A stretch of 64,000 nt of DNA from assembly GCF_003688895.1 (NCBI RefSeq), contig NZ_REFV01000003.1, forward strand, positions 124,001 through 188,000, written 5' to 3'. Both the position numbers and the translations under genes were made by a program. This DNA is from Dokdonia sinensis (lineage in GTDB: Bacteria > Bacteroidota > Bacteroidia > Flavobacteriales > Flavobacteriaceae). A model generated the notes under the pieces. It did no database searches, was not told the DNA's origin, and saw only the letters and a list, made by a program, of their open reading frames with translations. Below are positions 1 to 8,303 of the stretch, piece by piece. The stretch's first letter is position 1; each line of letters starts with the position of its first letter.

Positions 1-608
1 TTCTCATCGTAGCGTCTTGCACTGGTGGTAAGCCATTCCTGAATGACTACAAACTTACGTCTTGCGTAGAGTTTATTAATAAGGTCATTATCCTCATAAA
101 TAATGTAGCGTTCGTCAAAGGTGCCGAGCTCTTCAAAAAGTACTTTAGTAATAAACTGGCTCTGATCGCCACCGCGACAGGCCCGCCATCTAAATTGGGT
201 AAGCCACCCAGCCAGTCGTAACCACCAATGGTTTGAGTCAAATTTCATCTTAAAACAACCTGCTGGATTCCCAGCAACTACCTGCTCGATGATGTATTTG
301 TCAAAGTTTTTTGGCGGATAAGAATCTGCGTGAAGGAAATATAGAATGTCGCCTGTGGCTTGGTGTGCTCCAGCATTCATTTGGACGGCACGACCTTTAT
401 TAGACGCAATAGATTGTACAACAATGTCGCTTCGGTTGAGGAAGAAGCTTACTTTATCCGTCGTGTTATCTGAGCTTCCACCGTCTACGACTATGATTTC
501 GGCAAAGTTTGCTTTCGCGAAAGCGGAATCACACAAATGTTGCAACAACGAGGATATCGTTTCTGCTTCATTAAGTACTGGAATTACTACCGAAATACGG
601 TGTTTCAT
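1..608 (-). CDS. Family 2 glycosyltransferase of arsenosugar type, partial (cut by left edge)
   Basis: The frame is open from an ATG at 606-608 to the left edge, giving about 202 residues with no stop. It starts MKHRISVVIPVLNE, has DGGSSD at about residues 42-47 (nucleotide-sugar site), HADS at 93-96 in place of the usual DxD, and GGDQ at 146-149, all typical of GT-A family 2 enzymes. The closest family I know is TIGR04283, annotated as an arsenosugar biosynthesis glycosyltransferase. The context of ArsM and ArsS on the same strand supports that role. The 16-bp palindrome copy at 511-525 encodes AFAKA at residues 29-33, between the first strand and the DGGSSD loop. The C-terminus lies outside the window. 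Confidence 0.85.
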   Translation of the reverse strand, partial: MKHRISVVIPVLNEAETISSLLQHLCDSAFAKANFAEIIVVDGGSSDNTTDKVSFFLNRSDIVVQSIASNKGRAVQMNAGAHQATGDILYFLHADSYPPKNFDKYIIEQVVAGNPAGCFKMKFDSNHWWLRLAGWLTQFRWRACRGGDQSQFITKVLFEELGTFDERYIIYEDNDLINKLYARRKFVVIQEWLTTSARRYDE

Positions 609-669
609 AAAATAAGCAACCTAGGTTAGACAAACATACGCAAAAACCAAAGGGCTAGTTTTGTATACA

Positions 670-1470
670 CTACTGTTTATTAAGTCCCCAATCGTATTCC
701 TTGAAGGTCACCGGGGCGTCTAAACGCGCTTTGGTATCTGAATACGTGTTCACATAAGGAATTAAACTCTCATTCCCGTTAATGTAAAAATCCTTGGTAT
801 AAAATTTAAAGATGGAGGAAAGCTCGGCTTTGTCCTCAGTAATCGTGTTTTTGTCGCAATTTATAAATTCTGTTGTGGCTTTATCTAACTGTTCATTTAT
901 TTTCCCAGCCGTGTATGCTTCCCGCAATAATGGCGGACAAGAAATGGAAGCGCAATTGATAGCAAAATGAATACGCGGTTCATTCATCTTGCGCAGGATT
1001 CCATTCTCAATCCCGCCTAGAGAGAGTTCGCGATTGCCCACTTTTGCACGGCCTTTTGTCCACGGTCCATCTATATCTTTTATGCTTTTTACATTGGGGT
1101 TATCTAAAATTAAGTCTATAGTCACCGCGTTGTAGAGGTTTATATAGTAGGCGAGTAACTCCTGCACGCTCCAGTCATTATTGGGATCTAACTCGGCAAG
1201 TTGGTTTAAATATCCTTCCAAGAGTGTTCTATCTTCCGTAAATCCGTCATAATCTACCAATCCTTGTGCATTCACGTGCTTTTTCAGCAAACTGTCAAAC
1301 TGCGAGTGGTCTACATTTACTGCCGAATTTGCGGTGGTTGAAGTAAGCGGTTGTGTAACCTCTTTAGTGGGTTGTCCTTGTGAGATGATCCCGCCGGCAG
1401 AGAGGACGGCGCAACTTTGGACCGTATAAGTGATGAGTAGAATTGAAAAGAATCGTAGTATATTTTTCAT
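670..1470 (-). CDS. DUF547 lipoprotein, copy 1
   Basis: About 266 residues. I chose the ATG at 1470 because it places MKN directly before a hydrophobic segment ending in the lipobox VQSC; an upstream ATG at 1479 is possible, while the longest frame would read through the palindrome at 1504-1519. The DUF547 core (PF04784) is clear: YYINLYNAVTIDLIL, then PRIHFAINCASISCPP with two cysteines. The function of DUF547 is unknown to me; the conserved Cys and His give it a thiol-enzyme look. It is the last but one gene of the arsenosugar block and is followed upstream by a second DUF547 gene, so the two look like a duplicated pair. Probably exported and lipid-anchored. Confidence 0.85.
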   Translation of the reverse strand: MKNILRFFSILLITYTVQSCAVLSAGGIISQGQPTKEVTQPLTSTTANSAVNVDHSQFDSLLKKHVNAQGLVDYDGFTEDRTLLEGYLNQLAELDPNNDWSVQELLAYYINLYNAVTIDLILDNPNVKSIKDIDGPWTKGRAKVGNRELSLGGIENGILRKMNEPRIHFAINCASISCPPLLREAYTAGKINEQLDKATTEFINCDKNTITEDKAELSSIFKFYTKDFYINGNESLIPYVNTYSDTKARLDAPVTFKEYDWGLNKQ

Positions 1471-1559
1471 TATGGTCATATTGATTGGGCTAAATATAGG
1501 GTACGCTTTCGCGAAAGCGGACTCCCTTAACGTCACCTTAAGCTAGTTTTAGGAAAACA

Positions 1560-2504
1560 TTACTGATCGTTAAGCGCCCAATTATAATCCATATACCGCA
1601 CCTTAGCATTTGTCGAAATTTTTGTCTCAGAATATTTATTGAGATAATCAATAACAGAACCGCTTGTTTTAAAATCCTTAGCAAACCAGTCAAAGATTTT
1701 AGAAATCTCAACGCGGTCTGTGGTGATAGTATTCCGTTTTGGGTCGTTTATAAACTTTGAGGCAAGGCTCTTGAGTTGGCTATTAACCTTCTCCGCCGTA
1801 AAAGCTTCGTTGAGCAACGGCGGACAAGAAAAAGAAGCACAATTGATTCCAAAATGAATTCTCGGGTCGCCCATTTTCCTCAAGATTTGATGCTCAATCT
1901 CATCCAAATTGTAATACTTCTCACCCAATTTCCAAAACCGTTGCTTCCAAGGGTCTTTAATATCCTTAATACTCTCTAATGGCTGATGACGAAGGATTAA
2001 ATCTATCGTCATTGCATTGTAGGCATTCATCCAGTATGCGAGTTTTTCGTTTCTAGACCAATCTTCAGTAGGCATATTTTCACCCAAAGAGGTAATATAA
2101 GCTCGTAGCGTGGACCAATTTCTTTTTATCGCATCATAATTTACATTCCCCGCTTTAGATACATTTTGCACGAGAATTTTATTGAAATTACTGTGGTCAA
2201 AGGTTGTACGAACTTCCACAATCTCATCCAAGTACTGATTACTATCGTCTATAATCTCTGGAGTTTCTGGAGCAGGCACCACTTCAATAACTTCTGGTAA
2301 CTCCACACAATCTTCTTTTGGAGTTTGGGGAGTTTCTATACTATCAGACTCTTGTACATCTGGCGTGGTTCCGGATCCGTTTTGAGGTACGGTTACGACT
2401 GTTTGTGTAACAATCTCTGGAGATTGGGGTGCGGGCGATGTTCTTTTAGAGCTTCCGCAGGAAGCTATTATAATCGCAACTAGTAAATAAATTGTGTTTC
2501 TCAT
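1560..2504 (-). CDS. DUF547 lipoprotein, copy 2
   Basis: 314 residues. The N-terminus MRNTIYLLVAIIIASC is a lipoprotein signal with a cysteine at 16, followed by a low-complexity stretch rich in Pro, Glu and Thr (about residues 20-95) that looks like a flexible tether. The DUF547 domain fills the rest, with YWMNAYNAMTIDLILR and PRIHFGINCASFSCPP matching copy 1 closely. Copy 1 lacks the long linker. The two genes are 89 bp apart on the same strand. Role unknown; location in the arsenosugar cluster is the only functional hint. Confidence 0.85.
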   Translation of the reverse strand: MRNTIYLLVAIIIASCGSSKRTSPAPQSPEIVTQTVVTVPQNGSGTTPDVQESDSIETPQTPKEDCVELPEVIEVVPAPETPEIIDDSNQYLDEIVEVRTTFDHSNFNKILVQNVSKAGNVNYDAIKRNWSTLRAYITSLGENMPTEDWSRNEKLAYWMNAYNAMTIDLILRHQPLESIKDIKDPWKQRFWKLGEKYYNLDEIEHQILRKMGDPRIHFGINCASFSCPPLLNEAFTAEKVNSQLKSLASKFINDPKRNTITTDRVEISKIFDWFAKDFKTSGSVIDYLNKYSETKISTNAKVRYMDYNWALNDQ

Positions 2505-2574
2505 ATAATATTAAAGGCAAAAATGATTCCGCTTTAGTAAAAGCGTATAAAAGCTAATTTCTCGCTGAGTAAGA

Positions 2575-3465
2575 TTACTCCTTCTTTTCAGACATAGGAT
2601 AGGTAACCTGACCCACAAAATCCTTCGGAAAATTCTCATCTCCTTCAAAGCCCAGTTCGATATCACGACCATCGTGAGGCACGTGGCTCGTTCCAAAAAT
2701 ATAATCCCAAAGACTAAGCGTAAGTCCAAAATTCACTCCATATCTATGATCCTCTGGCAATTCCTTAGAATGGTGCCAGATGTGCATTTTTGGGTTATTG
2801 AAAATATATTTAAACGGCCCATAATCCCAACCAATGTTAGCGTGATTCAAATGCCCAACAGTGAGTGCTGTAAAATGAATAATTGCCACATATGACAAAT
2901 CAAAACCTCCTATTATCGCAATTGGAATATATAATAATGACTTATAAACGATAGGCTCTACCCAATGATAGCGCATCTGCGCCGCAAAGGCCATTTCTTT
3001 AGTCGAGTGATGCACTTTATGAAAATTCCACAAAAACGGAACTCGGTGCAAGAGTCTATGCGTATTCCACTGCACGAAATCTGAAATGAGAAAGAATATC
3101 AACAGCCCGGCACCAAAAGGCAGCGTATCTACATCAAAAAGTTGAAGATCTTGTAATTCTAAACCTATCAATCCCAAAACGTCATCAAAGAATAACGCCG
3201 CTGTATTTGTCAAAGCAATAAAAACGATCAAGTTGAGCAGAAAGAAATTGAAAAACATATAGAATGTATCCATCCAGAAATCTTTCCTAAAGATTTTCTG
3301 ATTTTTACGCCACGGAAAAGCTATCTCCAGTGCCCATACCACCAGCGAGACGATAATCAAGCCCCAGAAATAGTTGTCCCAATCGTTTTGGAAAAATATC
3401 TCGCGCTTAAAATATCCCCAGTAGTTGGAGTAAGATTGTAGTATGTTATCCCAGTATTTGTTCAT
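2575..3465 (-). CDS. Sterol desaturase / fatty acid hydroxylase superfamily protein
   Basis: 296 residues with several membrane segments (about residues 33-50, 70-105, 120-135 and 190-215). Histidine clusters typical of the di-iron membrane hydroxylases (PF04116) are visible: NTHRLLH, WNFHKVHHS and HIWHHSKE, plus GHLNHAN between. Members hydroxylate or desaturate lipids at the membrane. In this place, next to arsM, it might act on the lipid part of an arsenolipid, but that is only inference from position; it could equally be an unrelated lipid enzyme. It ends 70 bp before the start of the DUF547 gene. Confidence 0.85.
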   Translation of the reverse strand: MNKYWDNILQSYSNYWGYFKREIFFQNDWDNYFWGLIIVSLVVWALEIAFPWRKNQKIFRKDFWMDTFYMFFNFFLLNLIVFIALTNTAALFFDDVLGLIGLELQDLQLFDVDTLPFGAGLLIFFLISDFVQWNTHRLLHRVPFLWNFHKVHHSTKEMAFAAQMRYHWVEPIVYKSLLYIPIAIIGGFDLSYVAIIHFTALTVGHLNHANIGWDYGPFKYIFNNPKMHIWHHSKELPEDHRYGVNFGLTLSLWDYIFGTSHVPHDGRDIELGFEGDENFPKDFVGQVTYPMSEKKE

Positions 3466-3469
3466 ATTT

Positions 3470-3650
3470 CTGGCATCCCCACGAAGGCGGGAATCTCATA
3501 TCCATATTCGTTGCTTGACCTGCGAGGTTTCGCCGGAGGCAACCTTGTAGGTCTATTTCAACAAAACGCGTTCTAATTTAAGAACAATTGTTCATCTCAT
3601 TCAGACCTACTAGGAGGTCTTCGTACCTCAGACAACACCTCGCAGGTCGG
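3470..3650. repeat. Three short interspersed repeats between two genes
   Basis: The 201-bp gap holds a REP-like copy at about 3470-3501 (core CGAAGGCGGGAATCTCAT) and two copies of a second hairpin family, at about 3517-3554 and 3603-3649. The latter has arms of the type GACCTGCGAGG and CCTTGTAGGTC and occurs again near 7095 and 11533, with a degenerate copy near 45114. No gene is seen here. Confidence 0.75.
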
Positions 3651-3666
3651 TGGCTTTCACTTCTTC

Positions 3667-4635
3667 CTAACAACACCCACCCCCATCGTAGTGGTAGGTA
3701 GATTCACTTATAAAAATATCGTTACGTCCAAGATCTGCAAGGGCTCCGGCCGTTTTATCACAAATTGCGAGTGGTTGGTTTTTATCCAGTACGTGTCCTT
3801 TCTTATCATCAAAGTAAGACTCAGATCCATAATAGATCGCTGCTTTTCCAGTAAAGACACAAGGTCCATCTTCTGGCATCGGATCTTTAATCGCGGCAAT
3901 CTCAATAGACTCTATGTAAATAAGTTCATCTGTAGGATAATCTGCAGGACTTAAAATACGGTAAGGCTTACGTGCTCTAATTTCTATCGTCCCAAAACCT
4001 ACATCTGTAAGTGCTTTTACATATTCTTTAATAGGTAAACTTCCCGAAAGGCAAAGTGCACGTAGTCTATCATCGTTGCGCAATGCGTCGTTCATTTCTT
4101 GCTCGCAGGTAGGATCGCTCATTACGAGTCTACCACCAGGTTTTAGTACGCGGTACATCTCTTCGATAGCACGTTTTAAATCTTCAGCTTTAAAGATGTT
4201 GAATAAGCAGTTCTGCGCAGCTACATCTATAGAATTATCCTCAACAGGTAAGTTGAGTGCGTCTCCTTTTTTAAGGTCTACAAAGTCGCTTTTAAACCAA
4301 GGGTTCAATTCCTCTGCTTCTTTAAAGTTTTTGCGAGAAGCCTCTAGCATTTCATCTACCACATCTACACCTACAACACCGCCTTTCGTACGGTTAAAGT
4401 AAGAGAATTGCAGTAATTCCATACCGCCACCTACGCCTACATAGAGGATTTTTGGGTTGTTTGTTAAGTCACGAGCATTTACGGTGCTTCCGCATCCGTA
4501 GTTCATCTCCTGCATTATTTGTGGAATTTTTAAGCCTGGTAATTCCCATACAGGGTTTGTGGTACAGCAAAGTCCTACATCTGGCGTGAGTGCAGCTTCT
4601 TTATATAAATCGTTGGTTGCTTCTAAGTAGCTCAT
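3667..4635 (-). CDS. arsM: Arsenite methyltransferase of the arsenosugar type
   Basis: 322 residues. A SAM-dependent class I methyltransferase: motif I ILYVGVGGG at about 63-71, a motif like RVLKPGGRLVMSDPT at 162-176. Cysteines expected to bind As(III) are present: Cys48 in YGCG, Cys143 in QNCLF, Cys195 in ALCLSG, with a CC pair at 23-24 and a Cys-Cys C-terminal end preceded by three glycines. The opening EATNDLYKEAALTPDVGLCC is the form seen in the ArsM of arsenosugar clusters, longer than resistance-type ArsM at its C-terminal end. It would transfer methyl groups from SAM to arsenite to give dimethylated arsenic for ArsS. Neighbours: phosphorylase upstream, hydroxylase-like protein downstream. 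Confidence 0.9.
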   Translation of the reverse strand: MSYLEATNDLYKEAALTPDVGLCCTTNPVWELPGLKIPQIMQEMNYGCGSTVNARDLTNNPKILYVGVGGGMELLQFSYFNRTKGGVVGVDVVDEMLEASRKNFKEAEELNPWFKSDFVDLKKGDALNLPVEDNSIDVAAQNCLFNIFKAEDLKRAIEEMYRVLKPGGRLVMSDPTCEQEMNDALRNDDRLRALCLSGSLPIKEYVKALTDVGFGTIEIRARKPYRILSPADYPTDELIYIESIEIAAIKDPMPEDGPCVFTGKAAIYYGSESYFDDKKGHVLDKNQPLAICDKTAGALADLGRNDIFISESTYHYDGGGCC

Positions 4636-4647
4636 AGAAAATCTCTT

Positions 4648-4739
4648 TTTGTCATTTCCGCGAAGGCGGAAATCTCATAGTATATGCTTTTTTATTTTTA
4701 CGCTTTTTCAAGACGTCTTCAGCGTTTCGCGAAAGCGTA
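4648..4739. repeat. REP-like element plus extended palindrome element
   Basis: A REP-like sequence with core CGAAGGCGGAAATCTCAT lies at about 4648-4681 and recurs near 16997. At 4700-4739 is an extended form of the genome-wide palindrome, with the ten-base palindrome AAGACGTCTT followed by AGCGTTTCGCGAAAGCG. The same extended arrangement recurs, inverted, at 17093-17134 and more loosely at 50717-50756. Confidence 0.8.
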
Positions 4740-4741
4740 GT

Positions 4742-5554
4742 CTAAAGTGTTTTAATTAATTCTGTAAATAGGGTAATCATAACAGGCTCTGCTTTGCCAG
4801 CCATTTCTATAATTTCTGGAATATTTACAGGTTCTAGGTTATCTGGGTCGCATTCATCGGTCAGAACTGACACGGCCACCACGGGAAGTTTTAAGTGATT
4901 TGCCACAATGATTTCTGGCACCGTACTCATTCCTACAGCATCTGCTCCTATGATTTTTAAATAGCGATACTCGGCGCGCGTTTCGAGTTGCGGTCCAACG
5001 ACTGAAGCATAGACACCTTCATGTAACTTGATATTATTTTCTTTGGCAATCTCGCGTAGCTTTTGGTTCATCGCTTTATCATACGGCGCACTCATGTCTA
5101 CAAAACGCTCTCCCATCTGCTCGACGCCTTTAAAGGCGAGTGGTGATCCACCTTGCAAGTTAATGTGGTCGTCTATAAGCATCAATTCGCCCTTCTTAAA
5201 GTCAAGATTAATCGCACCCGAAGCATTAGAAACCAGCAATTTTTTAATTCCCAAAGCGTGCATCACGCGCACCGGATACGTGACATCTGTAAGCGAGTAA
5301 CCTTCATATACGTGGAAACGTCCCTCCATCACAACCACTTTTTTTCCTTCTAAAGTCCCGTATATGAGTTTTCCGGTGTGAAACTCTACCGTAGCTGTGG
5401 GGAAATTTGGGATGTGATTGTAGCTTACGGTTTTTATGATATCAACCTTGTCAAGTAACTGGCCAAGACCCGTTCCTAGAATGATGCCGATTTCTGGTGC
5501 GTCAAAACCTTTGTCTTTCAGGTAATCGGCAGTTTGATTTATGAATTGTTGCAT
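4742..5554 (-). CDS. Purine nucleoside phosphorylase (PNP-I, trimeric type)
   Basis: 270 residues, normal for the trimeric PNP family. Visible motifs: ILGTGLG at 25-31, GRFHVYEGY at 78-86 with the phosphate/ribose-site His, SNASGAIN at 109-116, GPQLETRAE at 187-195 (Glu191, base site) and GADAVGMSTVPE at 203-214. Where 6-oxopurine-specific enzymes have Asn (LITNK, Asn243 in the human enzyme) this one has Asp233 (VLTDE). An Asp there is known to favour 6-aminopurines such as adenosine. Placed between arsM and a DUF2064 glycosyltransferase, it is a good candidate to remove adenine from the arsenic-adenosine product of ArsS. A general housekeeping role is also possible, and Asp may be common in Bacteroidota. 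Confidence 0.88.
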   Translation of the reverse strand: MQQFINQTADYLKDKGFDAPEIGIILGTGLGQLLDKVDIIKTVSYNHIPNFPTATVEFHTGKLIYGTLEGKKVVVMEGRFHVYEGYSLTDVTYPVRVMHALGIKKLLVSNASGAINLDFKKGELMLIDDHINLQGGSPLAFKGVEQMGERFVDMSAPYDKAMNQKLREIAKENNIKLHEGVYASVVGPQLETRAEYRYLKIIGADAVGMSTVPEIIVANHLKLPVVAVSVLTDECDPDNLEPVNIPEIIEMAGKAEPVMITLFTELIKTL

Positions 5555-5590
5555 AGTATTTTTTTCAATTTTAAATATAAAGTTTTTCCC

Positions 5591-6196
5591 CTACTTTAAA
5601 TAATGTGCAAACTCTGGATAGGGCTTCAAATCTTCGGCAAAGTCGATATCGTTTAGGGTTTCTAGAGTTGCTACTTCGTAGCTTTGCAGATCTTTCGTCG
5701 TCGCTTCAAAAACCGTTTCCCCACCCCATTCTTTGTTGTAAAAAACGTCTTTTACAAGTTTATTCATCCCCAGCAAATAATATCCGCCATCTTGCGCGGG
5801 ACCTATAACCACATCATTAGTATCGAGTGCCATAAAGGCTTGTTCGATATGTTTTGGTCGCAAGTCAAATAAATCACTTCCCACGATGAGGACTTTCTCG
5901 TAGCCGTCTGAGTACGCTTTCGCGAAAGCGTTATGCATACGAACCCCTAAATCGTCACCTTCTTGTTGAAACTTTTCAAAACGCGCACCGTCCCAAATAT
6001 CATTTTCCCGCACCAAGACTGAGTAGCCTACACGTCGTGTACAATCTACTTGCGCAACCACATCACGAGTATGCTTGAGTAATGTCTTGTAAATTTCAAG
6101 CGCATTTTCCTGACCGACGCCTTGTGCAAGTCTGGTTTTGACTTTGCCCAGTTCGGGGTTGCGGGTAAAGATGAGGAGCAGGTTTTTATTTTGCAT
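5591..6196 (-). CDS. DUF2064 glycosyltransferase, TIGR04282-like, copy 1
   Basis: 201 residues. N-terminal nucleotide-binding strand LLLIFTRNPELGKVKTRLA, VLIVGSDLFDL (GSD at 106-108) and GPAQDGGYYLLG at 132-143 identify the DUF2064/TIGR04282 family, annotated as arsenosugar biosynthesis glycosyltransferases with a GT-A-like fold. The palindrome copy at 5915-5930 encodes AFAKAY at residues 90-95. The gene overlaps its upstream neighbour by 11 bp and lies 36 bp before the phosphorylase, so the genes are probably co-transcribed. A second, diverged copy lies at about 15137-15826. Confidence 0.85.
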   Translation of the reverse strand: MQNKNLLLIFTRNPELGKVKTRLAQGVGQENALEIYKTLLKHTRDVVAQVDCTRRVGYSVLVRENDIWDGARFEKFQQEGDDLGVRMHNAFAKAYSDGYEKVLIVGSDLFDLRPKHIEQAFMALDTNDVVIGPAQDGGYYLLGMNKLVKDVFYNKEWGGETVFEATTKDLQSYEVATLETLNDIDFAEDLKPYPEFAHYLK

Positions 6197-6392
6197 TCTG
6201 TTCCTTTTTCTTAAAATCTTTATATAAATAGAACTGACTTACAAATAAAACTGCGTGAGATAACATTGTGAGATATGCACCTTGATTAGTTTTCCAACTA
6301 AAGTCTGACCATTGAAAAACACCGATAATATCGATGATTAAAAACAAGGCAAAAAGGCAAGCTAAGATGAGAAATATGGTTGATTTTTTCAT
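6186..6392 (-). CDS. Small membrane protein with two hydrophobic segments
   Basis: 68 residues from the ATG at 6392; the longer frame to 6458 would overlap the neighbouring small gene and has a poor N-terminus. Two membrane segments (about residues 5-26 and 40-58) are joined by a short loop with Trp, and the tail is rich in Lys. I recognise no family. Its 3' end overlaps the start of the DUF2064 gene by 11 bp, which suggests translational coupling. Its neighbour is another two-segment protein, so the two may form a pair. Confidence 0.6.
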   Translation of the reverse strand: MKKSTIFLILACLFALFLIIDIIGVFQWSDFSWKTNQGAYLTMLSHAVLFVSQFYLYKDFKKKEQNAK

Positions 6393-6393
6393 T

Positions 6394-6579
6394 TCATTTT
6401 TTATTATTCCAACTATCAGCTTTCTTGATGGCGATGAACATCCCGATGTTTGCCACAATTATAAGCGAACTTGAAAGGTAGTCCTTCCAGTCTGACGTTT
6501 CATTCGTAAGATGATAGGCCAGAAGACCGAAACCTCCGATGATGAGAATTGTAAATATGATAGGTATGTATTTGTTCAT
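6394..6579 (-). CDS. Small membrane protein with two hydrophobic segments
   Basis: 61 residues, MNKYIPIIFTILIIGG and so on, with membrane segments at about 4-23 and 36-51 and a charged ending. The stop is 1 bp before the start of the next small gene and the start directly adjoins the stop of the rhodanese gene, so the run rhodanese, this gene, the next small gene and the glycosyltransferase is almost gapless. Family unknown. Confidence 0.6.
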   Translation of the reverse strand: MNKYIPIIFTILIIGGFGLLAYHLTNETSDWKDYLSSSLIIVANIGMFIAIKKADSWNNKK

Positions 6580-7092
6580 TTAATATACTTTTTTGCCAGT
6601 TTTCAGGTATTTCCCCCAGACTTTAGAATACACGTGCACGCTGTCAGTCACTTTTCCTTGTGCATTTACCACGTCGTAACCCTCGTCTTTCCACGCAAAA
6701 ATACTTCCGTAAAGGTTTTGGACATCGGTGTAACCCAATTTTTTAAGCTTCTCCCCAAAATCCTCTGAGCGTATTCCCACGGAACAATAGACGACAATTG
6801 GTTTGCTTTTATCCGCTTTCGCGAAAGAATATATGCTATCATTTACCTTTTCTGAAACCCAAATGGCATTGGGAATATGGCTCACCTCATACTCTTCTTT
6901 TTTTCGAGTATCGAGAATGAGATAGTTCTCTGCGCCCATCTTGAGCTCCTGCACGGAGATGTAGGGAACAGACCGCGTGTTGTATTGTTTGAGCAACACA
7001 TCGATATCGGTCTGTCCTATCGCTGTGGCGAAGGAGAGTAGAAGTAATATGCTTAAATAAATTTTCACTTTATATAATTTAATCTTGTTCAT
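6580..7092 (-). CDS. Exported rhodanese-like sulfurtransferase
   Basis: 170 residues. A signal peptide (about 1-27, ending AIGQ) precedes one rhodanese domain. LILDTRKKEEYEVSHIPNA and VVYCSVGIRSE with the catalytic Cys103 in its loop are standard. Rhodaneses move sulfane sulfur or act as thiol/redox relays; the export signal puts this one in the periplasm. In the arsenosugar block it might handle thiolated arsenic, but that is inference. The palindrome copy at 6814-6827 encodes SFAKA at residues 89-93, just before the active-site strand. The gene abuts two small membrane-protein genes without gaps. Confidence 0.85.
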   Translation of the reverse strand: MNKIKLYKVKIYLSILLLLSFATAIGQTDIDVLLKQYNTRSVPYISVQELKMGAENYLILDTRKKEEYEVSHIPNAIWVSEKVNDSIYSFAKADKSKPIVVYCSVGIRSEDFGEKLKKLGYTDVQNLYGSIFAWKDEGYDVVNAQGKVTDSVHVYSKVWGKYLKTGKKVY

Positions 7093-7094
7093 TC

Positions 7095-7172
7095 AGACCT
7101 ACAAGGAGGTTTTTGTGCCAAAAACAACACCTCGCAGGTCGAAATAGCAACTTCGATTTCGAGTTCAAGTTC
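7095..7172. repeat. Interspersed hairpin and simple repeat
   Basis: At 7095-7141 is a copy of the hairpin with AGACCTACAAGG and CCTCGCAGGTC arms, directly upstream of the rhodanese start. At about 7147-7172 a short run of TTCGATTTC/GAGTTCAAG units follows. Similar simple runs lie at 11820-11868 and 42964-43000. Confidence 0.65.
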
Positions 7173-7178
7173 GATTTC

Positions 7179-8006
7179 TCATAGCTTCACCCCAAACCCT
7201 TGTAATCCACTTTCAAAGGGTGGCAAAATCTCCGTGTTATCCCAAATCCCCGTTAGGATGGTTCGAGCATACTCTTCGGGCAATACCCCGTTATGCATCA
7301 ACTCGCTCGTGAGCTTATGATTATAGGCAAAGGTATGATGCTTATAATGAAATACCCCATCGCTATCATCTAGAATAGCATACCAGACTTCTGTGTTCCC
7401 ATCATTGGCCGGCATCCCGATGACGCCGGGATTGAGCCATAGTTTGTCATCTTGCTCCGTTGCAAAAGGTAAGCCACAATGTCCGCCAATGATCACATCA
7501 CTATCGGTAGCCTCAAAATTGGGCACTTTCACCTGCCAGGGCGTCGATTTAAATATAAATTCTGACACATTAAAGTACGAACCGTGTACAACCGTCACTT
7601 TCTTTCCTGCATACGTAAACTGGATATGGTCTGGCAAGTGGCTCATTACTTCAAGAGAATTTTTGCTCAGTTTGCTTTGCGCGTAAGGATACCACAGTTG
7701 GCTAAACCCATCACAGCGCGAGCCTTCTCTAAAATCACAGCCACAATCTTCGGCGCCCTCCCGCAGTTGGATTTCTACGTTGCCAGCGATACTTTGTGCA
7801 CCCCAGATTTTAAAGAGCTGTACCGTTTCTTCGGGTTGAGCGCAATAGCCCACGATATCTCCGGTACAGATGCAATTTTCGGAAGGGATTCCGTGCTTTT
7901 CGGCGATGGATTTTAGGGTTTCCAGCGCCTGCAAATTGCTGTACACTCCTCCAAAGAGTAGGACTTTTCGCGAAAGCGTACCTAAATCGATTATTTTTTT
8001 ACTCAT
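7179..8006 (-). CDS. Metallophosphoesterase-like protein with a degenerate metal motif
   Basis: 275 residues from the ATG at 8006 (an upstream ATG at 8057 adds 17 unlikely residues). The calcineurin-like phosphoesterase plan is visible: TGDIVGY, SIAGNVE, TVVHGS and GGHCGLPF. But the opening motif, normally SDIHGN or SDIHSN with two metal ligands, reads FGGVYSN (residues 18-24), so the expected Asp and His are Gly and Tyr. The palindrome copy at 7964-7978 encodes LSRK at residues 11-14, just before it. Either the active site is remodelled or the protein is no longer a phosphatase. Cysteines at CGCDF are also unusual. Position within the arsenosugar block suggests a role there. Confidence 0.75.
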   Translation of the reverse strand: MSKKIIDLGTLSRKVLLFGGVYSNLQALETLKSIAEKHGIPSENCICTGDIVGYCAQPEETVQLFKIWGAQSIAGNVEIQLREGAEDCGCDFREGSRCDGFSQLWYPYAQSKLSKNSLEVMSHLPDHIQFTYAGKKVTVVHGSYFNVSEFIFKSTPWQVKVPNFEATDSDVIIGGHCGLPFATEQDDKLWLNPGVIGMPANDGNTEVWYAILDDSDGVFHYKHHTFAYNHKLTSELMHNGVLPEEYARTILTGIWDNTEILPPFESGLQGFGVKL

Positions 8007-8303
8007 ATAAATTATACTGTTCTCAGAGTCAATCTGATAGTAATATGTTTTGCCCAACAGCTATTCTTATTTAACCTGTTCATTTTTTTCATTGCCAAAA
8101 AAACGAACCAAAAAAGGCTAGGCTGAACCGACCTTTACTAAAAATTTCCCTCGTTTCGGCGCAAACTAAAGGCGTAGTATTTTTCAAATCAAATTCTCTA
8201 TTTATTTAGATTATTTCATATTCATTAGAATAGTTAGGCTGGCGCTAGTTTGCTTAACCCTACACTCACATCATTTTTTACGTAAAGTTCGCTTAGGCCA
8301 TCT
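8007..8303. other. Gene-free stretch
   Basis: 297 bp with no convincing reading frame. It holds an A/T-rich stretch around 8081-8170 with runs of A and T. I see no hairpin followed by a T run and no promoter I would defend. Confidence 0.4.
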
